Shown piece by piece: positions 7,669 through 15,060 of a DNA stretch of 64,000 nt. The position numbers and the translations under genes are program-made. Numbering within the stretch: position 1 is the stretch's first letter; every line of letters begins with the position of its first letter. The stretch comes from PALSA-1180 sp964624625. GTDB taxonomy: Bacteria > Oederibacteriota > Muellerivitia > Muellerivitales > Muellerivitaceae. Under the pieces are notes generated by a model. That model was not told where the DNA came from. It searched no databases and worked only from the letters and a program-made list of their open reading frames with translations. The stretch spans positions 34,349 to 98,348 of the forward strand of contig CAZUXW010000004.1 of the NCBI GenBank assembly GCA_964624625.1, in the 5' to 3' direction.

Positions 7669-8640
7669 TTACACAAACTCGTTTAAAAGTTCACGGTATT
7701 CTTCGCCGCTGGATTTCATGAGGGACCTGATTTTTTGGAGGGCTTTTTCCTCGATTTGGCGGATTCTCTCCCGGGTGACACCTAAAAGGGTGCCGGTTTG
7801 TTCGAGGGTTTTGGGCTGGTCCTGGTCAAAGCCGAAGCGCATCAGGATCACCTTTTGTTCCTTGTCGTTGAGGTTTTCAATGAGCTTTTTCAACTTTTCG
7901 GTGCGGAGCTGGTCAAAAACGTTTTGAGCCGGGCTTAAAACGGTTTTGTCCTCGATGAAATCACCGATGGTCTTTGAGCCGGACTCGTCCCCCACCGTCA
8001 ATTCCAGGGATAGGTCCCTTTGAGCCAGCCGTTGGAGCTTGTGGATTTTTTCGAACTTGAGACGGGAGGCTTTGGAGATTTCCATGAGGCTTGGTTCGCG
8101 GCCCAGCTTGCGGGTCAGGTCCCTGGTGATCCTTTGGACCCGGTTGATATCCTCGGAAACATGGACCGGCACCCGGACGGTCCGGGATTGGTTGGAAAGG
8201 GCCCTCGTGATGGATTGGCGGATCCACCAAGTCGCGTAGGTGCTGAATTTAAACCCGCGCCGCCAGGAGAATTTCTCGCTGGCCTTGATGAGTCCCAGGT
8301 TGCCTTCCTCGATGAGATCCTGGAAAGCCAAACCTTGATTGACGTATTTTTTCGCGACATTCACGACCAGACGGAGATTGGCGGAGATGAGCCATTGCTT
8401 GGCCTTCATATCGCCCTTTTCGATCCTCTGGGCCAGTGAAACTTCCTCGGGGCCGGTCAAGAGCTTGACCCTGGAAATTTCGCGGAAGTAGAGCTTAAGG
8501 CTGTCGGTGGTGACTCTTTCACTGGTTTTAAATTGGTTGGATTGGAATAATTTCTTGTCAAGGATGGGAATCAGCGGGGCTATGGCCATTTTCTTGGGCT
8601 TGGTTTTCAGCTTAAGTTTCAGGTTCGCTTTTTTGGCCAT
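7669..8640 (-). CDS. RNA polymerase sigma factor, sigma-70 family (RpoD/RpoS-like, group 1/2)
   Basis: I use the ATG at 8640 because the upstream acylphosphatase ends at 8648; the longer frame would overlap it. The 323-residue protein starts with a short Lys-rich tail, then region 1.2 (about 43-76), region 2 with the 'DLIEEGNLGL' core-binding helix and the -10 recognition helix 'STYATWWIRQ' (about 83-155), region 3 (160-235), and region 4 with the -35 recognition helix-turn-helix 'GVTRERIRQIEEKAL'. There is no region 1.1 and no large non-conserved insert. It could be the housekeeping or an RpoS-type factor; the short N-terminus fits the latter slightly better. Confidence 0.92.
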   Translation of the reverse strand: MAKKANLKLKLKTKPKKMAIAPLIPILDKKLFQSNQFKTSERVTTDSLKLYFREISRVKLLTGPEEVSLAQRIEKGDMKAKQWLISANLRLVVNVAKKYVNQGLAFQDLIEEGNLGLIKASEKFSWRRGFKFSTYATWWIRQSITRALSNQSRTVRVPVHVSEDINRVQRITRDLTRKLGREPSLMEISKASRLKFEKIHKLQRLAQRDLSLELTVGDESGSKTIGDFIEDKTVLSPAQNVFDQLRTEKLKKLIENLNDKEQKVILMRFGFDQDQPKTLEQTGTLLGVTRERIRQIEEKALQKIRSLMKSSGEEYRELLNEFV

Positions 8641-8647
8641 AACCTTG

Positions 8648-8923
8648 TTACCCTCTGATCTCAAAGCCTTGATAGTCTTGGTGATCCTCAACCCATTGGG
8701 GTTCTACCTTTTCAACCCGGCTTCCGGTGGGTCCAGCTATTAAGCTTTGCATAAACTGTTCCAAATTTGACCTATCCCCTTTCGCGAATAATTCAACGGT
8801 TCCATCCGGCCTGTTTCGAACCCAACCTGTTAAATGCAGCTCATCCGCCTTGCCTTTCGTGAAATACCGGAAGCCGACCCCCTGCACTCTCCCTTTAACA
8901 ACGGCGATGAAAGCGTTAAACAT
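8648..8923 (-). CDS. acyP: Acylphosphatase
   Basis: This small cytoplasmic enzyme of 91 residues hydrolyses acyl phosphates. It carries both acylphosphatase signatures: 'GRVQGVGFRYF' (about 11-21), with the phosphate-binding Arg, and 'GWVRNRPDGTVE' (about 33-44), with the catalytic Asn. GGAAGG lies just upstream of its ATG. It is the first gene of the unit leading into the sigma factor, 7 bp away. Confidence 0.96.
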   Translation of the reverse strand: MFNAFIAVVKGRVQGVGFRYFTKGKADELHLTGWVRNRPDGTVELFAKGDRSNLEQFMQSLIAGPTGSRVEKVEPQWVEDHQDYQGFEIRG

Positions 8924-9025
8924 GGGAAACCTTCCTTGGGGATAGGCTTAAAATTGTCAGTTTTTTGAATAAATTGAGCTTATTTTTGACTTTTTAAAAA
9001 TCTGTGGTAACAACCCTAAATTCGG

Positions 9026-9079
9026 GAAAAACAAAAAGGCCAAGGCGTTCCCCATCCGCGGATTGGGACTGCCTTAGCC
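9026..9079 (-). terminator. Intrinsic terminator of the tRNA-Pro pair
   Basis: A long stem (9038-9057 with 9060-9079, mostly paired with a few mismatches and G-U pairs) is followed on the minus strand by TTTTTGTTTTT. It lies 13 bp after the second tRNA-Pro, exactly where a terminator is expected. Confidence 0.85.
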
Positions 9080-9091
9080 TCTTGAAAAAAA

Positions 9092-9168
9092 TGGTCGGGG
9101 CGGCAGGATTTGAACCTGCAACCTTTTGCACCCCATGCAACTGCGCTACCGGGTTGCGCCACGCCCCG
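9092..9168 (-). tRNA. tRNA-Pro (anticodon GGG)
   Basis: A 77-nt cloverleaf with fully paired acceptor CGGGGCG/CGCCCCG; C1:G72 is typical of tRNA-Pro. The D arm is GCGC/GCGC, the anticodon loop is ATGGGGT, and the T arm is GCAGG/CCTGC. CCA is encoded. The outer pair of the anticodon stem is a G-A mismatch. Confidence 0.94.
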
Positions 9169-9207
9169 AAAAACCGACCATGAACCGAGATGTTGAAAGG
9201 GTGACTT

Positions 9208-9283
9208 TGGTCGGGGTGAGAGGATTCGAACCTCCGGCCCCTTGGTCCCGAACCAAGTGCGCTAGCCGCTGCGCTACACCCCG
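9208..9283 (-). tRNA. tRNA-Pro (anticodon CGG)
   Basis: A 76-nt cloverleaf: acceptor CGGGGTG/CACCCCG, D arm GCGC/GCGC, anticodon stem CTTGG/CCAAG with loop TTCGGGA, T arm GGAGG/CCTCT with one wobble. CCA is encoded. It lies 39 bp upstream of tRNA-Pro(GGG) and they form one transcript. Confidence 0.95.
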
Positions 9284-9368
9284 TCCAAAGTAACCTTGCG
9301 GGACATCGTGAAGGCTTGGATCCTAAACTGAATCGATAAGGAACCCAACATCCCCCGAAGGGATGCAT

Positions 9369-9397
9369 ACTATAGGCCAAAAAATATCGGCATTCAA
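9369..9397 (-). promoter_or_regulatory. Sigma-70 promoter of the tRNA-Pro operon
   Basis: On the minus strand, TTGAAT (9392-9397) and TATAGT (9369-9374) are separated by 17 bp. The leader before the first tRNA is about 80 nt and contains a small CATCCC/GGGATG hairpin. Confidence 0.65.
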
Positions 9398-9426
9398 GAA
9401 AAGAAGATCGGGGAAAGACGGTTTTT

Positions 9427-9906
9427 TCAGGCTAAATTATATTTTTTGAGGATGGAATGGGTTTCGGCGATCAGGTTCTTCAATTCCCTGACCTTTTCCC
9501 GAGAAATGGAGGGCCTGGGTGCCGGCGGTTGGGGAGCGATTTTAACCGGCTCGATCCTTCCGGTTTCATCCCCGGAAATTTCCGCCGGTTCGGCGGCGGG
9601 TGGTTCTGGCTTTGGCAGGCCGGGTGTTTTAATCCCGAACATATCCATTTGGTCCAAACCGGCTTTTTCGAGCTCCTCCAGTTTTTGGAGGGCTCCCGCA
9701 ATGGTGTATTTCTCGTCGTAGAGCAGTCTTTTGATGGTGAGGGCGACCTGAAGATCCTTTTTTCGGTAGGTTCTTTGGCCTGTTTCGGATTTCTGGGGGT
9801 TTAACTTTTTAAACTCAGACTCCCAGTAACGGAGCACATAGGGTTTCACGTCCACGACTTGGGCGGCCTCGCCGATTGTGTAAAAAAGCTTCTCTTCCTC
9901 AGACAC
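9427..9906 (-). CDS. MerR-family DNA-binding protein
   Basis: The GTG start is preceded by AGGAGGG with 6 nt spacing. The 159-residue protein has an N-terminal MerR winged helix-turn-helix (about 8-75) with 'YTIGEAAQVVDVKPYVLRYWE' style recognition and 'TGQRTYRKKDL'. A Pro/Glu-rich linker (about 93-130) and a short C-terminal helix (about 135-157) follow. MerR proteins of this short type often sit next to HU/IHF genes, and here the HU gene is 160 bp upstream. There is no ligand-binding domain, so the inducer, if any, is unknown. The last helix may mediate dimerisation. Confidence 0.85.
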   Translation of the reverse strand: MSEEEKLFYTIGEAAQVVDVKPYVLRYWESEFKKLNPQKSETGQRTYRKKDLQVALTIKRLLYDEKYTIAGALQKLEELEKAGLDQMDMFGIKTPGLPKPEPPAAEPAEISGDETGRIEPVKIAPQPPAPRPSISREKVRELKNLIAETHSILKKYNLA

Positions 9907-10065
9907 GGTTCCCTCCTAAAACTTTAGCCGCGAATCGACCTAAATTAACGCCAATTTAAAAAGAAAGTCAACAAAAGGAGCTTCAAGAAACGGTTGATGT
10001 TTTGCCGGTTAAGTCTTTTTTCAACGCTAAAATATGCGTCCATTTGCGGTTACGCCTTCGTTTGA

Positions 10066-10341
10066 TTAACTTCCCTTCAGCTTTTTTTTAATCAACCTGC
10101 TGGGTTTAAACACCAAGACCTTTCGGCTGCCCAGGGCCACCACTTTCCCTGTTTTGGGGTTGCGGGCCAAACGGGCGATACGGTTTTTCCATTCCCAAGT
10201 TCCGAGACCCACTATAGAAACCTTTTTTTCTTCCCGCAAGGCGGTGGTGATCGTGTTGAAAAAAACATCCACCGTCTGGAGGGCTTGTTTTTTCGTAAGG
10301 CCCAATTGGGTGAGACTTTTCAAAAGATCCTGACGGGTCAA
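10066..10341 (-). CDS. HU/IHF-family nucleoid DNA-binding protein
   Basis: The 91-residue protein matches the full HU/IHF fold: two N-terminal dimerisation helices, then the beta-arm segment 'GLGTWEWKNRIARLARNPKTGK' region (about 45-67) with the conserved R-N-P-x-T-G tip that inserts into the minor groove, and a basic C-terminus. Its TTG start overlaps the gpsA stop in the sequence TTGA and has AAAGGA 7 nt upstream inside gpsA, so translation is probably coupled. It bends DNA in nucleoid organisation; whether it is HU-like or IHF-like cannot be settled here. Confidence 0.92.
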   Translation of the reverse strand: MTRQDLLKSLTQLGLTKKQALQTVDVFFNTITTALREEKKVSIVGLGTWEWKNRIARLARNPKTGKVVALGSRKVLVFKPSRLIKKKLKGS

Positions 10342-11354
10342 AAGGAGGTCCTTTCGGCGAAATCATTCTCGGGTTTAGCGGTCCGGGACAAGAGGGAGGC
10401 GACCGCTTCTTTCGCTTTTTTGCCCTCAAAAAGAACTTTATAAACTTCCTCGGTGATGGGAACGTCCATTTTGACGGTCTGGGCGAGGGCCACGGCGGCT
10501 TTGGCAGTCTTGACGCCCTCAGCCACCATGGTCATTTCCTTCAAAGCTTGTTCGAGGCTGGAGCCCTTGCCGATCTTCTCGCCCAATAACCGGTTGCGGC
10601 TGTGGTGGCTGGTACAGGTGACGATAAGGTCCCCCATGCCAGCCAGTCCGGCGAAGGTCTGGGCTTGGGCCCCCAGAGCCACGCCTAAACGGGTAATTTC
10701 GTGAAGGCCGCGGGTCATGAGGGCGGCTTTGGCGTTGTCCCCCAAGCCTAAACCGTCGGTAATTCCCGCGGCAATGGCAATCACGTTCTTCAGCGCCCCC
10801 CCCAACTCCACTCCGACGACATCACTGGAGGTATAAACCCGGAAATAATCCGAATGAAACACCTTTTGAACCGTCTTGGCCAAGTTTAAGTCGGACGAGG
10901 CGGATACAACCGTGGTCGGCATTTGACGGGAAACCTCCTCGGCGTGGCTGGGACCGGATAATACAGCGATTGAGGCCTCTGATTGAAGGCTTTGCTTTAA
11001 GACCTCGCTCATGCGAAGGTGGGTTTCTTCCTCGAGCCCTTTGGAGGCGCAGGCGGCCCAAGCTTCCTTGGGCCAATGAGGGGCTGCCGTCTTGAGGGTT
11101 GAGCGGACGACATGGGATGGAATGGCAATGATGACACCCTCGCGGCCCTTAAGAGCCCGCTGAATTTCATGGGTGACTAGGATTTCGAGAGGCAGCTTGA
11201 CGCCCGGCAGGCGGACGGGATTTTCCCGAAGCTTGTTGAGGTTCTCGGTTTTAGATTTATCGTGGTCCCAAAGAACCAGGTCGTGACCCGCTCTTTTGAG
11301 GTGGATAGTTAAAGCGATTCCCCAGCTTCCGCCGCCTAAAACACATAACTTCAT
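10338..11354 (-). CDS. gpsA: Glycerol-3-phosphate dehydrogenase [NAD(P)+]
   Basis: The 338-residue enzyme reduces dihydroxyacetone phosphate to sn-glycerol 3-phosphate, the precursor of phospholipids. The N-terminal Rossmann motif 'GGGSWG' (about 7-12), 'SGPSHAEEV' near 139, the catalytic Lys in 'GALKNVIAIAAGI', and 'GLAGMGDLIVTCTS' are all present at normal spacing. It lies 5 bp after plsY, so the enzyme that makes G3P and the acyltransferase that uses it are cotranscribed. Confidence 0.97.
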   Translation of the reverse strand: MKLCVLGGGSWGIALTIHLKRAGHDLVLWDHDKSKTENLNKLRENPVRLPGVKLPLEILVTHEIQRALKGREGVIIAIPSHVVRSTLKTAAPHWPKEAWAACASKGLEEETHLRMSEVLKQSLQSEASIAVLSGPSHAEEVSRQMPTTVVSASSDLNLAKTVQKVFHSDYFRVYTSSDVVGVELGGALKNVIAIAAGITDGLGLGDNAKAALMTRGLHEITRLGVALGAQAQTFAGLAGMGDLIVTCTSHHSRNRLLGEKIGKGSSLEQALKEMTMVAEGVKTAKAAVALAQTVKMDVPITEEVYKVLFEGKKAKEAVASLLSRTAKPENDFAERTSF

Positions 11355-11359
11355 ATGTT

Positions 11360-11959
11360 TTACCCCTGTTTTTTCTTTCCGATTTTGTTTTCGGTTCCGG
11401 CCAAGATGCGTTTAATGTTCTGGCGATGGGTCCACCATATCATGACGGTGGCGGCAATGGCCAAGCCTGAAAACCAGTTGAGGCCCTGATGATAGAGGGT
11501 GAAGGACATCATGGTGGTCGCGCCCAAGAGGCTGCCGAGGGAGACCATCCTGGTCAAGCCCAGGATCACCAAGAAGACGGCCACCCCAGCGGCGCTTTCC
11601 AAGGGTAAGAGGCTGAAAAAGATTCCGACACTGATTCCAATGCCCTTGCCCCCCTTAAATTTCAGGAAGATGGGAAATACATTGCCTAAGAGGGCCGAAA
11701 GGCCGCAAATAACCTTGAGGAGGTCGTCTCCGGGGTCAAAATGGCCTGCAATCCAAATGGCCGCGACACCTTTTAGGATATCTAAGGCTAATGTGGCTAT
11801 TCCCCACCCTGCTCCCGCGACCCGCCAGACGTTGGTCATGCCGATGTTGCCGCTTCCTTGGGTCCGGACATCAATACCCTTGATCCACTTAACGATTAAG
11901 AAACCGAAGGGGATGGATCCGATGAGGTAGGCGGCAATGGGGATAAGGAGGTCAGCCAC
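11360..11959 (-). CDS. plsY: Acyl-phosphate:glycerol-3-phosphate acyltransferase
   Basis: The 199-residue polytopic membrane enzyme makes lysophosphatidic acid from acyl-phosphate and glycerol 3-phosphate. All PlsY signatures are visible: 'AYLIGSIPFGFLI' in TM1, 'GSGNIGMTNVWR' (about 36-47), and 'FKGGKGIG' (about 102-109), with five hydrophobic segments. It overlaps the der gene by 8 bp and is followed by gpsA, its substrate supplier. Confidence 0.96.
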   Translation of the reverse strand: MADLLIPIAAYLIGSIPFGFLIVKWIKGIDVRTQGSGNIGMTNVWRVAGAGWGIATLALDILKGVAAIWIAGHFDPGDDLLKVICGLSALLGNVFPIFLKFKGGKGIGISVGIFFSLLPLESAAGVAVFLVILGLTRMVSLGSLLGATTMMSFTLYHQGLNWFSGLAIAATVMIWWTHRQNIKRILAGTENKIGKKKQG

Positions 11960-13391
11960 GGTTTCTCCTGGCTGCTTTCTTTTTGGCGACCTTCTCTTTA
12001 TGAGCCCTTAAGTTAAAGTTTCGCTTGAAGGTTTTGCGTCCATGTTCTTCTTTATTCTTGTCCCCCTTGGTCTTGAGGACCAACTGTAGGGGCGTTGATT
12101 CCATCCCGAGGCTCTTACGCAGCTCCGCTTCCAGAAAACGCATATAAGCCGGTGAGGCGCATTCGGGGCGGTTGGCGAAGATCTCGAAAGCCGGCGGATG
12201 GCCTATCCTTTGGTAGCCATAGAGGATTTTGATCTGTCCCCCGTTTCGGAAGGGCGGGGATTGCTTGGCAACCGCCTCCTGGAGGGCGTTATTGACCTGC
12301 CTGGTCGGGATTTGGCGGCAACTCTCCTCATAAACGGCGTAAACCGCTGGTAGGACCCTGTTGATATTCAATCCCGTCTTAGCTGAAGTAAAGAGGATGG
12401 GGGCGAAATTCAGGTGCCGTAGCTGGCGCTTGATCACCCTTTCGGCATGGGCCTGTTCCGCGCCTTTGTGGCTGATATCCCATTTGTTGATGACCACGAC
12501 AACCGGCCGGAATGCGTCGAAAATAATCTTGCTGATATTCACATCCTGGTGGGAAACGCCCTTTTCGCCGTCGATAAGGAGCAGGGCAACCTGGCAGGTT
12601 TGGAGTTCGTAAAGGGCCTGCTCAACGCTGATCTTTTCGATGCGGCTGTCCTGTTTCAAGTTGGCCCGGATGCCGGCCGTATCGACTACGATCAAGGGAT
12701 CGTCCTCGGTTTCCAGGATCACGGGGATGGCATCATGGGTAGTGCCAGGCATATCGTCGACAATTTGGGTTTTTTGACCGGACAAAGCATTGACTAATGA
12801 GGACTTACCGACGTTAGGCTTACCTAAGATCGCAAGTCGGAGGGGTTTCTTCTCGATTTCCCTGTCACCCATGGGTTTGGAGGAGGTCTTCCCGATGGCC
12901 GAGACCACCGAATCCAGGAAATCGTTGATGCCGATGCCGTGGGTCGAGGAAATGGGAAAAACCCTGTCAAAGCCAAGGTTCAAGAAATCCGAGATGTCCT
13001 CGTCCTGTTTGCCGATACGGTCCGCCTTATTGACTAAAAGCCAGGTTGGGATGCCGTATTTGCGAAGGTTCCTGGCAATAAGATTGTCGGCGGGGGTGGC
13101 TCCCTCTTGGGCGTCCACGATGAACAATAGGGCGGAAACCTTCTTCAGGCGGGCTTCCAATTGCTCCCCCACCTTGAGGGCGATGGTCTCTTTTTCCCCG
13201 GGAACCCACCCTCCTGAGTCGGTGAGGATGAAGGTGACCCCGTTCCAAAGGAGCTCAAAGCTTTTCAAGTCGCGGGTGGAACCAGGCATATTATCGACCA
13301 AAGCCATGGATTTACCGGCTAAACGGTTAAAAAGGGTGGATTTACCCACATTGGGTCGTCCGACAATCAGCACTTCAGGTAGCGGTCGCAA
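11952..13391 (-). CDS. der: Ribosome-associated GTPase Der (EngA)
   Basis: The 479-residue protein has the two tandem GTPase domains unique to Der, which acts in 50S subunit assembly. The first P-loop is 'GRPNVGKST' at about 11-19 with 'DSGGW' switch II; the second is 'GKPNVGKSS' near 190 with 'DTAGIR' and 'NKWD'. A KH-like C-terminal domain and a Lys/Arg-rich tail follow. The start is a TTG at 13391 with GGAG 6 nt upstream. A good promoter precedes it at 13427-13455. Confidence 0.96.
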   Translation of the reverse strand: MRPLPEVLIVGRPNVGKSTLFNRLAGKSMALVDNMPGSTRDLKSFELLWNGVTFILTDSGGWVPGEKETIALKVGEQLEARLKKVSALLFIVDAQEGATPADNLIARNLRKYGIPTWLLVNKADRIGKQDEDISDFLNLGFDRVFPISSTHGIGINDFLDSVVSAIGKTSSKPMGDREIEKKPLRLAILGKPNVGKSSLVNALSGQKTQIVDDMPGTTHDAIPVILETEDDPLIVVDTAGIRANLKQDSRIEKISVEQALYELQTCQVALLLIDGEKGVSHQDVNISKIIFDAFRPVVVVINKWDISHKGAEQAHAERVIKRQLRHLNFAPILFTSAKTGLNINRVLPAVYAVYEESCRQIPTRQVNNALQEAVAKQSPPFRNGGQIKILYGYQRIGHPPAFEIFANRPECASPAYMRFLEAELRKSLGMESTPLQLVLKTKGDKNKEEHGRKTFKRNFNLRAHKEKVAKKKAARRNRG

Positions 13392-13426
13392 GCATGACTC
13401 CGATTTTTGACTAGTTGTGTGGATGG

Positions 13427-13455
13427 ATTGTACAGGACTTGGGAGGGGTTGTCAG
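13427..13455 (-). promoter_or_regulatory. Sigma-70 promoter upstream of der
   Basis: On the minus strand, CTGACA (13450-13455) and TACAAT (13427-13432) are separated by 17 bp, about 36 nt before the der start. It would drive der-plsY-gpsA-HU independently of the upstream FabD-like gene. Confidence 0.6.
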
Positions 13456-13474
13456 CTTAGGTTTGCGACAGAAA

Positions 13475-13963
13475 CTATTTCAAAACTACAAATTTCTGAA
13501 GGGGAAGCTTCGTGATTTGGCCCGTTGCCTTATCCTCGATTTGGGCTTGGTAATAGTAAATTCCCTCGGAGACGGTCTTTAAGTTCCAAAGAATGTCGAA
13601 AAGGGACCCGCCTTCTTTTTCGATGGTGGCGATCACGTCAAAGAAGCGGTTGTTGACCCGGATGCGGACTTTGCAGGGGCCGGCGGCCATGACCCTAAAG
13701 TTAAGTTTCTTGCCGCGGGCTGGGTTGGGGATGACGGTGACTTTGGGCAGGGATTTGTCGAAAACGATGGTGGGTTTGGGAGTGTCGGCGAAAATTGGGG
13801 AAAGCGGCATTGCGCCACAGATGAACAAGGATAAACACAGATGGCCTAGGAAAATCTTAAGTAGGGTTTGCCGCGTCTTAAAACCACCCGATGGGGGTTG
13901 AGTCCCGCAAGGACGGCTAAAATTCCTAATTCCTAATCCCGAATTCCTCATGGTAGTTCTCAT
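13475..13963 (-). CDS. Secreted FlgD-like Ig-fold protein with a repeat-derived N-terminus
   Basis: The ATG at 13963 overlaps the upstream stop as ATGA; an ATG at 13951 is the alternative. The 162-residue product has a hydrophobic signal-like segment at about 35-60 ending 'IFADTPKP', then one beta-sandwich domain (about 68-160) ending 'GIYYYQAQIEDKATGQ'. That ending is the pattern of FlgD-like/secretion-type Ig domains found at C-termini of exported proteins. The N-terminal coding DNA contains two sequences that occur elsewhere in this window as intergenic repeats (13813-13844 and 13919-13951). The signal peptide therefore either grew out of repeat DNA or is misannotated. Role unknown. Confidence 0.65.
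   Translation of the reverse strand: MRTTMRNSGLGIRNFSRPCGTQPPSGGFKTRQTLLKIFLGHLCLSLFICGAMPLSPIFADTPKPTIVFDKSLPKVTVIPNPARGKKLNFRVMAAGPCKVRIRVNNRFFDVIATIEKEGGSLFDILWNLKTVSEGIYYYQAQIEDKATGQITKLPLQKFVVLK
13813..13844. repeat. Half copy of intergenic repeat family A, inside a coding frame
   Basis: The segment reads CCACAGATGAAC followed by AAGGATAAACACAGATGG. It is closely related to the left arms of the inverted repeats at 18426, 19171 and 36684. Here it is a single arm and lies in the signal-peptide region of the gene at 13475-13963. Confidence 0.65.
13919..13951. repeat. Half copy of intergenic repeat family B, inside a coding frame
   Basis: It shares the 19-nt string TAAAATTCCTAATTCCTAA with the right arm of the inverted repeat at 26997-27029. 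It encodes the first ~12 residues of the gene at 13475-13963. Confidence 0.65.
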
Positions 13964-14898
13964 CCTGTTAATTTTACCGCCGCGACGAGGGTCTTGGCGT
14001 CTTCCACGTTCGTGACCGTGTTGTTCTTATCGCACTTCTTCACCATGGTACTGTAAATCTTGCCGGGACCCACTTCCACCCAAACCCTGAAGCCGCGATG
14101 GGTCACGGCTCCCACGGTCTTGATCCAGTCGACGGGACTGGAGTATTGCTTAATTAAGACGTCCCGGACCATCTCAAGGGTTCCAACATATTCACCATCG
14201 GAAGAGCGCAGGAAGGTGATTTTGGGATGTTTTAACTGGATCTCGCCCAGACATTCCTTCAAAAGGGCCTCAAAAGCCGGTTCCAGTTCCGCGGCCTGGG
14301 GGCTGAACAAGGGGCCCCTCGGAAGCTGGGGATTGGTCCTGATCTCTTTGACGCCTTGAACTTCGGCCTGAACGGACTTCACCGCCTCAACCGGTCCCCA
14401 AACGATGAAAGTGTCCGGGGCCAGGTGATGGGTGATGATCAGTTCCCCTTCTTCCCTGGTCAGGAGGGGCTGGAGTTGATCCAGGGTGATTCCGGTCAAG
14501 GAAAGGGACGCGCCTCCATGCTTGAGGGCGAAAGCTTCGATCAGGGCCGCGCGCTTAACCACATATTGCAAGGCGGTGATGTAAGGAATGGACTCGGCGG
14601 CGACCAAGGCCGCCACTTCCCCCACGCCAATGCCGGTTAAGAGCTCGGGTTTCCGCCGGTTGGAAACCAGGGGATCGAAACAAGCCACGTCATTCACGAA
14701 AGTAATAAGCTGGGCATTGACGGTTTTGTCCTGCTCATCCTTGGGCCCGAGGAAGCAAGTTTTCGCCAGCTTCAATCCCAGGAGCTTTTCGGCCTTTTCG
14801 AAAAATTCCCTGGCGGACATGGATTTCGCGTAAAAATCCTTGCCCATTCCCACGTAATGGGAGCCTTCGTTGGGAAAGATCGCTGCGATGCGGGCCAT
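13960..14898 (-). CDS. FabD-like acyltransferase-fold protein lacking catalytic residues (putative pseudoenzyme)
   Basis: The 312-residue protein aligns in order and length with malonyl-CoA:ACP transacylase, which loads malonyl groups onto acyl carrier protein. Its active-site motifs are changed. The GQGSQ-type loop is 'FPNEGSH' (8-14). The GHSLGE nucleophile motif is 'GIGVGE' (89-94), so the catalytic Ser and preceding His are gone. The 'GPFHSP' His is Phe198 in 'GPLFSP'. The substrate-binding Arg in 'VVKRAALIEAF' (about R116) and the 'VEVGPGK' end are kept. It is therefore unlikely to be an acyltransferase; a binding, regulatory or scaffold role is inferred. It is translationally coupled to the next gene. 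Confidence 0.8.
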   Translation of the reverse strand: MARIAAIFPNEGSHYVGMGKDFYAKSMSAREFFEKAEKLLGLKLAKTCFLGPKDEQDKTVNAQLITFVNDVACFDPLVSNRRKPELLTGIGVGEVAALVAAESIPYITALQYVVKRAALIEAFALKHGGASLSLTGITLDQLQPLLTREEGELIITHHLAPDTFIVWGPVEAVKSVQAEVQGVKEIRTNPQLPRGPLFSPQAAELEPAFEALLKECLGEIQLKHPKITFLRSSDGEYVGTLEMVRDVLIKQYSSPVDWIKTVGAVTHRGFRVWVEVGPGKIYSTMVKKCDKNNTVTNVEDAKTLVAAVKLTG

Positions 14899-15014
14899 AA
14901 TGAAACCTTTGATTTTAAAGAATGGTCAATGAAGGGCGCATTTTATCATAAGGAGACGCAGAAGTTTTGGTTGTCTCCCGGCTTAAAAAAAGGGGGGTAG
15001 GAACCGAAAAGGCT

Positions 15015-15040
15015 AAATTCCCCTTTTCAAAGGGGGAAAT
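15015..15040 (-). terminator. Possible terminator after the TonB/DUF2723 operon
   Basis: An AAATTCCCC/GGGGGAAAT-type inverted repeat with a short loop lies ~20 bp beyond the DUF2723 stop. T-rich stretches follow on the minus strand, including a run of eight T. Confidence 0.5.
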
Positions 15041-15060
15041 AATCATCCGTTCATTTGGAA

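Noticed and set aside
8994..9380. 128-residue minus-strand frame
   Set aside because: It covers both tRNA-Pro genes and their terminator and promoter, so it is not coding.
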